A stretch of DNA of 64,000 nt from Bdellovibrionales bacterium RIFCSPHIGHO2_01_FULL_40_29 (GCA_001771815.1 MEPU01000004.1:1-64000); one strand, 5' to 3'; positions 52,818 to 61,704 are shown, numbered from the stretch's first letter. Numbers and translations are program-made. Notes: generated by a model not told the origin, from the letters alone.

Positions 52818-53987
52818 TTATTTTTTGGACTTGAACTTTTGTGAGGTTACTAACTTTTCAAGTTGTTTCAAATCATCAGCGACTTCTTGAGGCATATCCA
52901 CCCCGCGCGATCCTGTGTAGCCAAGAATGACCTGCGTCTCGTACTCCTGAAAGCATTTCAGAGCTATGGGATCAGTGGGATACTTGGTGATGCATTCACG
53001 TAAATACAAATCTGCCAAAGAGTAAAAAAATGTATTGTGCATCGCTCGGTCACAAATAGAAAGCCAGTATAAAATTTCTGGAACGACCTTTGACTCTGGA
53101 CGATATTGCAAGAACTCATACAATAAACCCGACACCTGCAAATAAGTGACAAAATCTATATCCTGAGATTTTCTTTTCACATCAATCTTCGATTTCACAA
53201 AATCTAAAATTTGTTGATCCGTTGCTGTCGTCAAAGATGGCAATGGCTGCTTCGTCCACTTCTGAAATTGCTGAACCCAACTTGCAATATCTGCCCGGGT
53301 TACGGCTGGCAAATTTTTCAGTTGGCGGTATTTTTCAAAAACGACAAGTGCCGCCGCTGGATCTTTTTTAATCCGACTGAAATACATCAGTTGGCGTCCA
53401 AGAGCCATTTCAATCTGACTGCTATCAAATGAACCCTTTGGAAATGACAGGATGGCCTGATCATAAATTTTATAAGCACTTTCAAAATCCCGTATTGCAA
53501 ACAAAAACTCAGCCTGCTCGAAATCAGAGGTTAAAGGCTTTAAACGCCGAATCTCTTCGAAGACCTTACTTGTCCCAGGCATCTGAGTATGACAACTCAT
53601 ACAGACTGACAAAGTGGATGACAGCTTCCAACGGGCAAAACTTTTATTTCCCAATCTAAAAAGGCGCTCTGTATCAATGATATGTTCCTCGAGCACCTCG
53701 CGCGAAAACTTGAAATTTGTTTTTTGCAAATTTACATCTTCATGAGCTTTTTTTGCCAACTTCGAAAACTCTTTCAGATGCATTGAAATTTCGTAATTGT
53801 TCTTGGGGTCAGTAAAAATCTCTTGCGATCCCATATACTTTCGCAGTCCGGTTAAATGAGTTAAAAACTGACTCATAATACTTTTTGTAGATGAGAGCTC
53901 TTCCTGAGGTACGACTGTTGCCAATGTTCCAATTGCGGTTAAAAAAACAAGTCCATAAACGAATTTTATTATTTTTTTCACGAGCAT
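52818..53987 (-). CDS. Monoheme c-type cytochrome with helical repeat region
   Basis: A 389-residue exported protein (signal or anchor segment 8-25). Residues 30-135 look like a helical bundle ending in a heme motif LSVCMSCHTQMPG (Cys129, Cys132, His133), the place it has in cytochrome c'-like bundles. Residues 150-365 are TPR-like helical pairs (FAIRDFESAYKIYDQAIL, YSLADLYLRECITKYP) and the end reads GYTGSRGVDMPQEVADDLKQ. It is homologous along its length to the lipoprotein at 61868-63007. In this operon it is the only redox protein, suggesting a periplasmic sensor or electron carrier. Confidence 0.8.
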   Translation of the reverse strand: MLVKKIIKFVYGLVFLTAIGTLATVVPQEELSSTKSIMSQFLTHLTGLRKYMGSQEIFTDPKNNYEISMHLKEFSKLAKKAHEDVNLQKTNFKFSREVLEEHIIDTERLFRLGNKSFARWKLSSTLSVCMSCHTQMPGTSKVFEEIRRLKPLTSDFEQAEFLFAIRDFESAYKIYDQAILSFPKGSFDSSQIEMALGRQLMYFSRIKKDPAAALVVFEKYRQLKNLPAVTRADIASWVQQFQKWTKQPLPSLTTATDQQILDFVKSKIDVKRKSQDIDFVTYLQVSGLLYEFLQYRPESKVVPEILYWLSICDRAMHNTFFYSLADLYLRECITKYPTDPIALKCFQEYETQVILGYTGSRGVDMPQEVADDLKQLEKLVTSQKFKSKK

Positions 53988-54007
53988 TCCGCCTTGTTAG
54001 AAATTTT

Positions 54008-54835
54008 CTATGGTGCAATCAGAATGGGTTTATCTCCTGATCGCAATAACTTTGAAGTCACGCTTCCAAAAAAAGGCTTTGCCTTTAAACTTGTTTTTGG
54101 TGAAATCGCCAGAAGATCAAAATTTTCAAGACGTTTTTGGATTTGCTCCACAACGCCACCTTCCGAATCGACAATTTTCAACTGCGGATGTTTCTTTTTA
54201 AAGGCCTTCCGTTTTTGAGCTTCTGATCGTTTGATTTTTTCAGAGAATTGAACATAGGATTGAAAATCTAATATCGGAAGCGGTTGCGGCACCACATGAT
54301 ACAACTCGGACTTGGCTTTAAATGCGCGCAAGAAAGGCTGCACCTGATGAACAGCATGGTGAGATCGTTCACTCAAATCACAGGGAATCAAAATTTTCTC
54401 AGGCACAATTAAAGATTCCCCTCGATGGATCCAAACTGGATACGGCGACTCAAGACCCAACTGCTCCGCAGCACTTCCCATAAAAAATTGAGTCCAAGTG
54501 CTTTGCCCACGATGACCAGCAACAATCAAAGGAAACTTCAGATTCTTTGCTGCTGCAATGATCTGCTTATAGGGTTTTCCAAATTTAACAACAACAGGAA
54601 TGGATTCATCCAAAGCATATTTCTGACGAATCAACTGATCATAATACTTAATAACCTCTGCTTTACGAACTCCGAAAGGACTTTCAAACATTTCAGTATC
54701 TTTGAAAGCATAGACAAATGTCAGTGGCGCATTTATTTTTTTTGCCAGCACGCGAGCTTGCTGAACCACTGTCTGTGAATATTTTGATAAATCCACAGCA
54801 ACTAAAATATTTTTAATTGTTCTGCCTAAAGCCAC
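54008..54835 (-). CDS. Tandem universal stress protein (UspA)
   Basis: A 275-residue protein of two Usp domains. Domain 1 (about 5-140): NILVAVDLSKYSQTVVQQAR, then VAGHRGQSTWTQFFMGSAAE, the G-2x-G-9x-G-S ATP-binding loop, intact. Domain 2 (about 150-275): KILIPCDLSERSHHAVHQV, with AISPKTSLKAKPFFGSVTS in place of the loop, so ATP binding there is doubtful. Usp proteins support survival under starvation and low oxygen. Position: second gene of the operon, 9 bases after the CBS gene and 20 before the cytochrome gene. Confidence 0.9.
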   Translation of the reverse strand: MALGRTIKNILVAVDLSKYSQTVVQQARVLAKKINAPLTFVYAFKDTEMFESPFGVRKAEVIKYYDQLIRQKYALDESIPVVVKFGKPYKQIIAAAKNLKFPLIVAGHRGQSTWTQFFMGSAAEQLGLESPYPVWIHRGESLIVPEKILIPCDLSERSHHAVHQVQPFLRAFKAKSELYHVVPQPLPILDFQSYVQFSEKIKRSEAQKRKAFKKKHPQLKIVDSEGGVVEQIQKRLENFDLLAISPKTSLKAKPFFGSVTSKLLRSGDKPILIAP

Positions 54836-54844
54836 CTATTCCTC

Positions 54845-55252
54845 CTAAGTTTTAAGCCGAGTTTCCAAAAGTTCCGACAAGGCCTTGTAAGCATCAATTT
54901 CGGTAAATATCCCCACTAGTTTGCCATTATCTACGATCAAGGCGCATCCATATTTTTTCTCGGCCATATGAGCCACGACTTCATTTAATGGAGTGTCAGG
55001 ACTTGTAAAGTAAGGTTCTGCTGTGTAGCACTCTTCAACCGTCATGGTCGAGGCATCCACATCTTTAAAACTCATCACTAAATTAATATCTCGATCTGTT
55101 AAAATTCCAACTAAATGGCCACCCTTAAGGACAGGTAAATGACGAAGATGCAATTTACGCATAAACTCGCTCGCTTGAGCAACGGTTTGATCTGAGCCAA
55201 TTGATTTTGGCACGTAGGTCATATATTTTTGAACTGTCGGAATCGCTTTCAT
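54845..55252 (-). CDS. CBS-domain-pair protein
   Basis: A 135-residue protein consisting only of two CBS domains (MTYVPKSIGSDQTVAQASEF, LRHLPVLKGGHLVGILTDRD, then CYTAEPYFTSPDTPLNEV, YGCALIVDNGKLVGIFTEID). Free CBS pairs bind adenine nucleotides or NADH and signal the energy state to partners. It is the first gene of the leftward operon. The divergent NtrC-type gene lies 152 bp away, with a palindrome between, so the operon is probably under its control or a shared one. Confidence 0.92.
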   Translation of the reverse strand: MKAIPTVQKYMTYVPKSIGSDQTVAQASEFMRKLHLRHLPVLKGGHLVGILTDRDINLVMSFKDVDASTMTVEECYTAEPYFTSPDTPLNEVVAHMAEKKYGCALIVDNGKLVGIFTEIDAYKALSELLETRLKT

Positions 55253-55348
55253 GAATGCTCCTTAAAAATGTAGTTAACTTCAAATTCCTATTTACAATAA
55301 GTCGGCCTACACGACCTCGAATCTAATTGACAATGAGCCCAATTTTGA

Positions 55349-55361
55349 TGACATATTGTCA
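55349..55361. promoter_or_regulatory. Palindrome in the divergent stress/signalling promoter
   Basis: TGACA-TAT-TGTCA, perfect inverted repeat, framed by GCCC (left, 55337) and GGGC (right). It lies between the CBS and NtrC genes and could be the upstream activating site of the NtrC-type regulator. I found no clear sigma-54 promoter (GG-N10-GC) beside it. Confidence 0.5.
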
Positions 55362-55404
55362 CGGGCTGAAATTAGCCTAAGACATCTTGTCAAATGGGGA
55401 AAAT

Positions 55405-56808
55405 ATGCGCGCAAAACACAAAGTTGCAGTGATAGATGACGATCTTGAAATGGGCCGCGTGGTTAAAGATTTACTCACCGAAGAAGGCTATGAAGTTTGG
55501 CAATTTTCATCCGCTGCCGAAGCCTTAGTTCGATTCAAAAAAGAAACTCCCCATCTTTTAATCACCGACAATAAAATGAAAGATATTGATGGCTTGATGT
55601 TTTTAAAGAAAGTGCAATCCGATTATCCTGAAATAGTCAGCATCATGATGACAGCCTTTGGATCCATTGAAACAGCTATTGAAGCCATGAAGTCTGGTGC
55701 CTACCATTACATCGTGAAACCTTTTAAGAATGATGAATTGGTTTTACTTGTTAAACGAGGCATTGAGAACGTTAAACTCAAACAAGAGAACAAAGTTCTC
55801 AAGCGCGAACTGAATAAAAGTTTTAATTTAGAATCCATTGTCGGAAAAAGCGCGGTCATGTCCACAGTTTTTGAATTGATAAAGCTTGTCGCCAACTCCA
55901 ATGCGAATGTTTTAGTGACCGGCGAAAGCGGATCTGGAAAAGAACTCGTTGCGCGTGCCCTTCATAATTCAGGAGCCCGCAAAGCCAAACCTTTCGTTCC
56001 CCTGAATTGCACGGCGATCCCCGAAAATTTACTTGAAAGCGAGCTATTCGGCCATGTGAAAGGCTCTTTCACCGGCGCCAGCGTCGATAAAAAAGGTCTT
56101 TTCGAAGAGGCCGATAAAGGCACTTTATTCTTAGATGAGATTGGGGATCTGAGCCTAGCACTTCAAGCGAAACTTTTGCGCGTTCTTCAAGATAAACAAA
56201 TCCGACCAGTTGGCGGCAGTCAACTGAAGCAAATTGATGTTCGCATCGTTGCCGCCACTCACCGTGATCTCAAGATTATGGTGAAAGATGGAAAATTTCG
56301 AGAAGATTTATTCTATCGCTTAAATGTTGTTCCTATTCGCATTCCGCCTTTACGCGAGCGCATTGAAGATCTGCCCCTTTTAGTGGAAAGTTTTATCTCT
56401 AAGTTTGCTGCGCAAAATGGAACTGATCTCAAAGAAATTTCTTCAGAAGCCATTGCCATATTGATGGCCCACCCATGGCCTGGAAATGTTCGCGAACTTG
56501 AAAATGTCATCGAACGCGCCATGGTGCTCACACCCGGAAATCGCATTGAAAAAACCGCTATTTTAGATAGCGCTCTGGAAGAAGCTAAAAATAATGTGGA
56601 ACAGTTGCATGCCGATCGCCCGACTCTCGAAAAGCTGGAAGAACGCTATATCAAAATGATTCTCAGTGAAGTCAACAACAGCAAAGAGGAGGCATCTAAA
56701 GTTTTAGGAGTCAGCCGCCGCACTCTTTACCGCAAAGAGCGCGTGTACGGAATGGTTTCAGATGACACTCCCGAACCCGCAGAGGATCGCAATGAAACAG
56801 TCGGCTGA
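55405..56808 (+). CDS. NtrC-family sigma-54 response regulator
   Basis: A 467-residue activator: receiver domain with AVIDDDLEM and phospho-acceptor LLITDNKMKD (Asp55), AAA+ domain with Walker A GESGSGKE (173-180), the sigma-54 contact loop GSFTGA (220-225, usual form GAFTGA), Walker B LFLDEIGDL, and a Fis-type HTH at the end (EEASKVLGVSRRTLYRKERV). It opens sigma-54 promoters after phosphorylation. ATG 55405 has a GGGGA site; the longer frame starts with TTG. It leads a four-gene signalling operon. Confidence 0.95.
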   Translation: MRAKHKVAVIDDDLEMGRVVKDLLTEEGYEVWQFSSAAEALVRFKKETPHLLITDNKMKDIDGLMFLKKVQSDYPEIVSIMMTAFGSIETAIEAMKSGAYHYIVKPFKNDELVLLVKRGIENVKLKQENKVLKRELNKSFNLESIVGKSAVMSTVFELIKLVANSNANVLVTGESGSGKELVARALHNSGARKAKPFVPLNCTAIPENLLESELFGHVKGSFTGASVDKKGLFEEADKGTLFLDEIGDLSLALQAKLLRVLQDKQIRPVGGSQLKQIDVRIVAATHRDLKIMVKDGKFREDLFYRLNVVPIRIPPLRERIEDLPLLVESFISKFAAQNGTDLKEISSEAIAILMAHPWPGNVRELENVIERAMVLTPGNRIEKTAILDSALEEAKNNVEQLHADRPTLEKLEERYIKMILSEVNNSKEEASKVLGVSRRTLYRKERVYGMVSDDTPEPAEDRNETVG

Positions 56809-57940
56809 GGGTCTTTCGAGTGTTGATTTCGGTCACCTCAAGTCAGCTATTGACGAGGCTGCTATTGTGGCCATTACGGACAGACATGGAGTCATTACTT
56901 ATGTGAATCGAAAATTCTGCGCGATCTCGAAATACTCTCCGCAAGAATTAATCGGGAACACTCATCGTATTATTAATTCAAAGTTTCACAGTGACGCATT
57001 CTTTGATGAAATGTGGCAAACCATTGTCTCTGGAAAAACATGGGAAGGCGAAGTCCGAAATCGAGCCAAAGATGGAACTTACTACTGGGTGAACACCACC
57101 ATTGTCCCATTTATGGATGAGCATGGCCAACCCATTCAATATGTTTCAGTACGCTATGAGATCACTGAGCGCAAATTAGCTGAAGAGCAATTAAATATTT
57201 ACGCCAAGAAGTTAGAAATCAGCAATCAGGAACTTCAAGATTTTGCTTCTGTTGCAGCTCATGATCTTCAAGAGCCTCTACGGAAAATTCAATCTTTTTC
57301 AGATCGCCTTAAATTGAAGGCCAAATCAGAACTTAAACCCGAATCTTATGATTATGTAGAGCGGATTCAAAGCTCAGCCCAGCGAATGCAAGTTCTAATC
57401 AATGATTTACTGACCTATTCCCGCGTCACAACGAAGGCTCAGCCTTTCCTAACTCTGGATCTGAATGAAATTGTAGGTCAAGTGACTTCTGATCTTGTTA
57501 TCCTTCTTGAGCAAAGTCAGGGAACTGTCAGCTTCAAAGGCTTGCCATTGGTCGAAGCGGATCGAACACAAATGCATCAGCTTTTCCAAAATTTAATCAG
57601 CAATGCTTTGAAATTTTCAAAACCCAATACGCCACCCGTTGTCACAATCGAATCTAAAATTTTAGATCACTCTCCGCTGCCCCATAAGGGTCCCGCTTGC
57701 CAAATTACAATTCGCGACAACGGCATTGGTTTTGATGAAAAGTATTTAGATCGTATCTTTACAATATTTCAACGGCTGCATGGTCGCCATGAATACGAAG
57801 GCACTGGAATTGGCCTGGCGGTGTGTCGAAAAATTGTGGACCGCCATGGTGGAATATTGACTGCCAAATCTTCTGTCGGCGAAGGCGCTACATTTATTGT
57901 CACTTTACCTTTAAAACAAAACACTGGAGATTTAAAATGA
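56792..57940 (+). CDS. PAS-domain histidine kinase
   Basis: A 382-residue soluble kinase: a PAS domain (about 15-130, VAITDRHGVITYVNRKFCAI, GNTHRIINSKFHSDAFFDEM, GTYYWVNTTIVPFMDEHGQP), a coiled linker, HisKA of the phytochrome type (VAAHDLQEPLRKIQSFSDRL, His157) and HATPase_c (FQNLISNALKFSKP, RDNGIGFDEKY, GTGIGLAVCRKIV). ATG 56792 (GAGGA site) lies inside the regulator's 3' end, overlapping by 17 bases. Its PAS shape (HRIINSKFH) is like Aer/DOS-type sensors of redox or oxygen, but no heme ligand can be assigned. Confidence 0.92.
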   Translation: MKQSAEGLSSVDFGHLKSAIDEAAIVAITDRHGVITYVNRKFCAISKYSPQELIGNTHRIINSKFHSDAFFDEMWQTIVSGKTWEGEVRNRAKDGTYYWVNTTIVPFMDEHGQPIQYVSVRYEITERKLAEEQLNIYAKKLEISNQELQDFASVAAHDLQEPLRKIQSFSDRLKLKAKSELKPESYDYVERIQSSAQRMQVLINDLLTYSRVTTKAQPFLTLDLNEIVGQVTSDLVILLEQSQGTVSFKGLPLVEADRTQMHQLFQNLISNALKFSKPNTPPVVTIESKILDHSPLPHKGPACQITIRDNGIGFDEKYLDRIFTIFQRLHGRHEYEGTGIGLAVCRKIVDRHGGILTAKSSVGEGATFIVTLPLKQNTGDLK

Positions 57941-58389
57941 AAATTACAAAAAATCCTGTTCCCATTCTGGTTGCTGATGATGATTTAGACGATTGCCAAA
58001 TGATCAAAGAGGCTCTGCAAGAAAGTCGACTTTTGAATGAAATTCACTTTGTCCATGATGGCGAACAACTGTTAAAGTATTTGCAATTTGAAAATCTTAA
58101 AGAGTTCCCGATTCCAGGTCTGATTTTACTCGATTTGAATATGCCAAAAAAAGACGGCCGAGAAGCTTTGAAAGAAATCAAAAGCAATCCGAAGCTACGA
58201 CAAATTCCAGTGGTTGTTTTAACAACTTCAAAAGCCGAAGAAGATATTCTAAGAACTTATAATCTGGGTGTGAACTCATTTATTACCAAACCCATTGCGT
58301 TCAAAGATCTGGTTCAAACGATGACAGATTTGGGTCGCTACTGGTTTGAAATTGTTGAATTACCCGACCGTTCTGAAGGTCGCGAATGA
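57937..58389 (+). CDS. Rcp1-like response regulator
   Basis: A 150-residue single receiver domain of the Rcp1 group: PILVADDDLDDCQMIKEAL, a longer loop EFPIPGLILLDLNMPKKDGR (Asp66) and VVLTTSKAEEDILRTY then FITKPI. Rcp1-type receivers pair with phytochrome-type kinases, matching the kinase gene with which it overlaps by four bases (ATGA). It has no output domain; it likely carries phosphate on or dampens the relay. The next gene also overlaps by four bases. Confidence 0.92.
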   Translation: MKITKNPVPILVADDDLDDCQMIKEALQESRLLNEIHFVHDGEQLLKYLQFENLKEFPIPGLILLDLNMPKKDGREALKEIKSNPKLRQIPVVVLTTSKAEEDILRTYNLGVNSFITKPIAFKDLVQTMTDLGRYWFEIVELPDRSEGRE

Positions 58390-59510
58390 CTTTAAACTCG
58401 TTCAAAATATTGCTGATTGATGATGATGAAGATGATTACATTAACCTGCGGGATTTGGTTCAAGAGATTCGCAGAAGTCAGTATCATATCACATGGAAAT
58501 CAACTTATAGCGAAGGACTTGCCGCACTTCGTGAGCATAAATTTGACGTGTGCCTTTTAGACTATCGTTTGGGAACTCATACGGGCCTGGAGCTTCTGCA
58601 AGAGGCCCATAATCTGGGTCTTCGATTTCCTACAATTCTACTAACCGGACAAAGTGATTTTGATCTGGATTTGCAAGCCATGCAAATTGGAGCCTCGGAC
58701 TACCTTGTCAAAGGAGAACTGACATCACCTCTTTTAGAACGCTCTATTCGCTATTCGATCAAACATGAAATGGATATGGAAGAATTGCGAGAAAGCAAAG
58801 CTCAAATATTACAGCAGGATCGTCTGGCCTCATTGGGGCTATTGGCTTCCAGCCTGGCCCATGAAATTGGAACTCCCTTGGGCATTATCCGCAGTCGCGC
58901 GGAATTAGCAGAACGCAAGGCTAAAACCTTACCCGCCGTTCAAGAGGACATGCAAACCGTTATCATTCAAATTGATCGCATCACGAAGCTGGTTAATTCC
59001 CTGCTTCATCTTGCTCGTGGCCAAAAATCAGAATTGGCATCTGCAGTAAATCTGAATGATATCATCCAAGATATGAAAAATCTTTTAAGTCACGAATTGG
59101 AACTTAAGAATATTTCTTTCAAAGCTGATCTCTCAGCACAGTATATTGTTAAAGCTGAAGCCGGCCCATTGAGTCAGGTGCTGTTGAATCTTTTAGTGAA
59201 TTCAGTCCATGCTATCGATGAAGCCTGTCTTGCTGGCCGCAAAGAAAATCATTCAATTCAACTGTCTGTGCGCGAATTTTCTGAACGCGTCACTGTCGCG
59301 CTTCAAGACACAGGCTGCGGAATTCAATCTGATCATTTAAAGCAAATATTTAAACCCTTCTTCACCACCAAGGAAATTGGCCAAGGAAGTGGTTTAGGAT
59401 TAGCCACTTCTTATAAAATTGTTCAATCTTGGGGTGGCACGATCACTGTAAAAAGCGTCGTGAATGAAGGATCAACTTTCGAAATCAGTTTACCAAAATT
59501 TATGGCTTAG
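58386..59510 (+). CDS. Receiver-histidine kinase hybrid
   Basis: A 374-residue protein with an N-terminal receiver (LLIDDDEDDYINL, phospho-acceptor VCLLDYRLG Asp59, LLTGQ, YLVKGE) and a kinase core: LLASSLAHEIGTPLGIIRSR (His159), LLNLLVNSVHAID, LQDTGCGIQ, PFFTTKEIGQGSGLGLATS. The receiver at the front means its kinase activity is set by another kinase, probably the PAS kinase or through the Rcp1-like protein. The core resembles NtrB-type kinases, the natural donors to NtrC. It ends the operon and overlaps the convergent gene by 11 bases. Confidence 0.93.
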   Translation: MTLNSFKILLIDDDEDDYINLRDLVQEIRRSQYHITWKSTYSEGLAALREHKFDVCLLDYRLGTHTGLELLQEAHNLGLRFPTILLTGQSDFDLDLQAMQIGASDYLVKGELTSPLLERSIRYSIKHEMDMEELRESKAQILQQDRLASLGLLASSLAHEIGTPLGIIRSRAELAERKAKTLPAVQEDMQTVIIQIDRITKLVNSLLHLARGQKSELASAVNLNDIIQDMKNLLSHELELKNISFKADLSAQYIVKAEAGPLSQVLLNLLVNSVHAIDEACLAGRKENHSIQLSVREFSERVTVALQDTGCGIQSDHLKQIFKPFFTTKEIGQGSGLGLATSYKIVQSWGGTITVKSVVNEGSTFEISLPKFMA

Positions 59511-59922
59511 GTTTTCGAAGAATATAGATCAACTCCTCGTCTCCAACTAGCAGATGCAACCAAAGTTCATCTTGAACCAACTCGGCAGGTGTGCTGGCCA
59601 CACCATTAGGTTGCATGTCTGGATCTTGGCTGCAGCTCATACCGTTTCTTGGATTCAGTGCAAATACCTTTTCTTGAAGCATTCCTTTTTCAAAAACAAA
59701 AGTGGCAAATCGTTCACAAAAATCTGCAGTGCCCCGATCCCAATACAAGCGTTCTGTTCCATTTTCAAAAAATATCCACCGCAGATTTAACGCCGGGTCT
59801 GCGCGAGGAATACGCTCATTGCGATAAATCATTTCTTCAAACTTCCATTCGCCGTAAATAGATTCAGCAAATACTGATTGATATGAAAAAATAACTAATA
59901 AAATAATTATCACTATTTTCAT
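59500..59922 (-). CDS. Secreted protein, unknown (lipocalin-like features)
   Basis: A 140-residue protein. Start at ATG 59922, which overlaps the stop of the metalloprotease gene as TGATG, with a signal peptide (MKIVIIILLVIFSYQSVFA). The mature part begins SIYGEWKFEEMIY and continues with alternating strands (LRWIFFENGTERLYWDRG, ELWLHLLVGDEELIYIL), the layout of small lipocalin-like barrels. Two cysteines (DFCER, MSCSQ) may pair. Translational coupling to the protease suggests a joint role, e.g. inhibitor or chaperone; this is inference. Confidence 0.65.
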   Translation of the reverse strand: MKIVIIILLVIFSYQSVFAESIYGEWKFEEMIYRNERIPRADPALNLRWIFFENGTERLYWDRGTADFCERFATFVFEKGMLQEKVFALNPRNGMSCSQDPDMQPNGVASTPAELVQDELWLHLLVGDEELIYILRKPKP

Positions 59923-61268
59923 CAAAGCCATCCTCGCGCGCGCAACACGCTCATAATTTTTTCTTGATCCGTCATTTCTAATTTTGCTAAACACGACAAT
60001 AATTCTGTTTGAAAGGATTCAAATGTTGATAATGGATCCAGTCGAACTAAAATATCCCATGCCAATTTCTGTGACTTGTCGGCACCAATCGATTTAGATA
60101 TAGACCATAATAACCCAGAAACAATTCCCGAATCGTGATACAAACCGCCTTGAGCATCTGACATTCGAAGAGTGTTATTGATAGTCCGTTTAAAGTTGGC
60201 TTTTTTGTATGAGACTTCCCCTAAATTTGGATTATTCAAAATTGTTGCTGTAAAAAAATCAGCAAAGGCCTCATTCAAAGATCCCCCCTGCCCCGTATAC
60301 GGCAATGCCGAAACAGCTTCAATCACAGCATGCAATGATTCATGAATGATAATAGATGGGTCTAAGCTCATATCAGAAAAAATAATTCCATCACCCTCAC
60401 CAAGACGAATTTTATGTTGATAATAAAATGCGGTGTTGGTCTTTTCGGGATAGCCCACATTCATTTCTGCCGCCAGTGTAAATGGCAACTTAAATTGAAA
60501 ATTTTCAATAAACCAATCGCGAACTTGATTCAGATAAAAATAAACCTGCACTTGACCAAATCGCAAGTCATTCGTCGGATACAGAAACTGATTATTCTCG
60601 GCTTTCGCCAGTAGCGCTGCCTGAGTTGTGATAAATATAAAATCTGATCGCAAGACACCGTCATCTGAAAGTTTTTGCAGCATGACTTCGGAAATTTTAC
60701 TTTTGAGTGGGCCATCAGGAAACAAAAAAGCAGTGGCATCAAACTGAGATCCCAATCGAGATTTTTCAATGATTTGAAACTTGCGATCCAAGTAGACCGC
60801 AGTGAGTTCGCTATTTTTCTCTTGATAAATAATTTTCCAGTTGAGTACTGGTTTTTTGATATCCCGAATAACAAGATGCGGTTTTTCATAAACAGTCAGT
60901 ACTTTAAATTTTGGATTTAACTGATGAAATCGCGGCAAAATCAATGCGTGCTCAGCTTTCATCAAAGTTATTTCAGCACGAAGGGAAAGTGGTATTCTGC
61001 TAAGCCAGGTATAAGAAATAAACTCATCTTGATCAGCTTGGAAGATTTTTTTGTAGGTTGCTCCTTCGACCTCGACATCATCAATTTTTTGCATTTGAAA
61101 TTGCAACTGTCGTGAACCAATATCTAAAACCTTGTTCTGAGGATCAAGGTGGGCTGGAGTTTCAGGTTTTGCTCCCTGGCCACTCCAGCGCACTGTGGAC
61201 ACTTCTGTTGGCGAACAAGAGACGAAAAACCATGACATGCACAACATCATCCCAAATTGTTTTTTCAT
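59922..61268 (-). CDS. M4-like (gluzincin) metalloprotease lipoprotein
   Basis: A 448-residue predicted lipoprotein (lipobox FVSC, Cys18). A long N-terminal part (25-240) may be the propeptide (PepSY/FTP-like, with LVIRDIKKPVLNWKIIYQE). The catalytic block has HESLH (His309, Glu310, His313) and, 20 residues on, GSLNEAFADFF (Glu333 as third ligand), then HDSGIVSGLLWSI, the arrangement of thermolysin-like M4 enzymes; HEAVH/HELTH are the usual forms. Retention in the membrane is unusual for M4. It is coupled to the small gene at 59500. Confidence 0.78.
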   Translation of the reverse strand: MKKQFGMMLCMSWFFVSCSPTEVSTVRWSGQGAKPETPAHLDPQNKVLDIGSRQLQFQMQKIDDVEVEGATYKKIFQADQDEFISYTWLSRIPLSLRAEITLMKAEHALILPRFHQLNPKFKVLTVYEKPHLVIRDIKKPVLNWKIIYQEKNSELTAVYLDRKFQIIEKSRLGSQFDATAFLFPDGPLKSKISEVMLQKLSDDGVLRSDFIFITTQAALLAKAENNQFLYPTNDLRFGQVQVYFYLNQVRDWFIENFQFKLPFTLAAEMNVGYPEKTNTAFYYQHKIRLGEGDGIIFSDMSLDPSIIIHESLHAVIEAVSALPYTGQGGSLNEAFADFFTATILNNPNLGEVSYKKANFKRTINNTLRMSDAQGGLYHDSGIVSGLLWSISKSIGADKSQKLAWDILVRLDPLSTFESFQTELLSCLAKLEMTDQEKIMSVLRARGWL

Positions 61269-61302
61269 CTCATCCCCCGCAAAAAAAATTTAATCTTACC
61301 GA

Positions 61303-61704
61303 TTACTCAACATTTAAAGTTTTTTGCAAATAAGTGCCATCACCATTTACAAATTTAAGTGTATGTGTTCCAGTCGCCAATTTTCCAAGGCGAACTTCTT
61401 TAGTGAATGGCACCAACACCATGATACACATTCCCTGACTGACTGAAGCGACAGAGCGAATATTGTGGTTGAATGCATCATCATTTGAAATTTCAGCTGT
61501 TTTCCAACGGTAGCAACCATTTGGATAAAGACCATTCACAATAACGTAAGCATCGGCTTCAGAATCAAATCCCCCTGGAACAAAAGCATCGCTAACAGAA
61601 ATAACAACATCTCTGACCGCAGGTGTTTCTGCTAATACAGTTGATCCTGATACTAAGATTGAGATGACAGCTAATTGTAAAATATTTTTAAAAATCGTTT
61701 TCAT
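61303..61704 (-). CDS. Secreted protein, unknown
   Basis: A 133-residue protein. ATG 61704 follows GGGGGAACC and opens a signal peptide (MKTIFKNILQLAVISILVSG, cleavage near VLAE). The mature part is beta-rich (DVVISVSDAFVPGGFD, ADAYVIVNGLYPNGCYRW, MCIMVLVPFTKEVRLGKL, THTLKFVNGDG) and has two cysteines. It resembles small Ig-like secreted proteins with a conserved NGLYPNGCY turn. No known family. It is 34 bases upstream of the metalloprotease gene on the same strand and may be its co-operonic partner. Confidence 0.65.
   Translation of the reverse strand: MKTIFKNILQLAVISILVSGSTVLAETPAVRDVVISVSDAFVPGGFDSEADAYVIVNGLYPNGCYRWKTAEISNDDAFNHNIRSVASVSQGMCIMVLVPFTKEVRLGKLATGTHTLKFVNGDGTYLQKTLNVE

Noticed and set aside
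54425-54778. 117-codon plus-strand frame
   Set aside because: Antisense to the first Usp domain, whose ATP-binding motif is clear.
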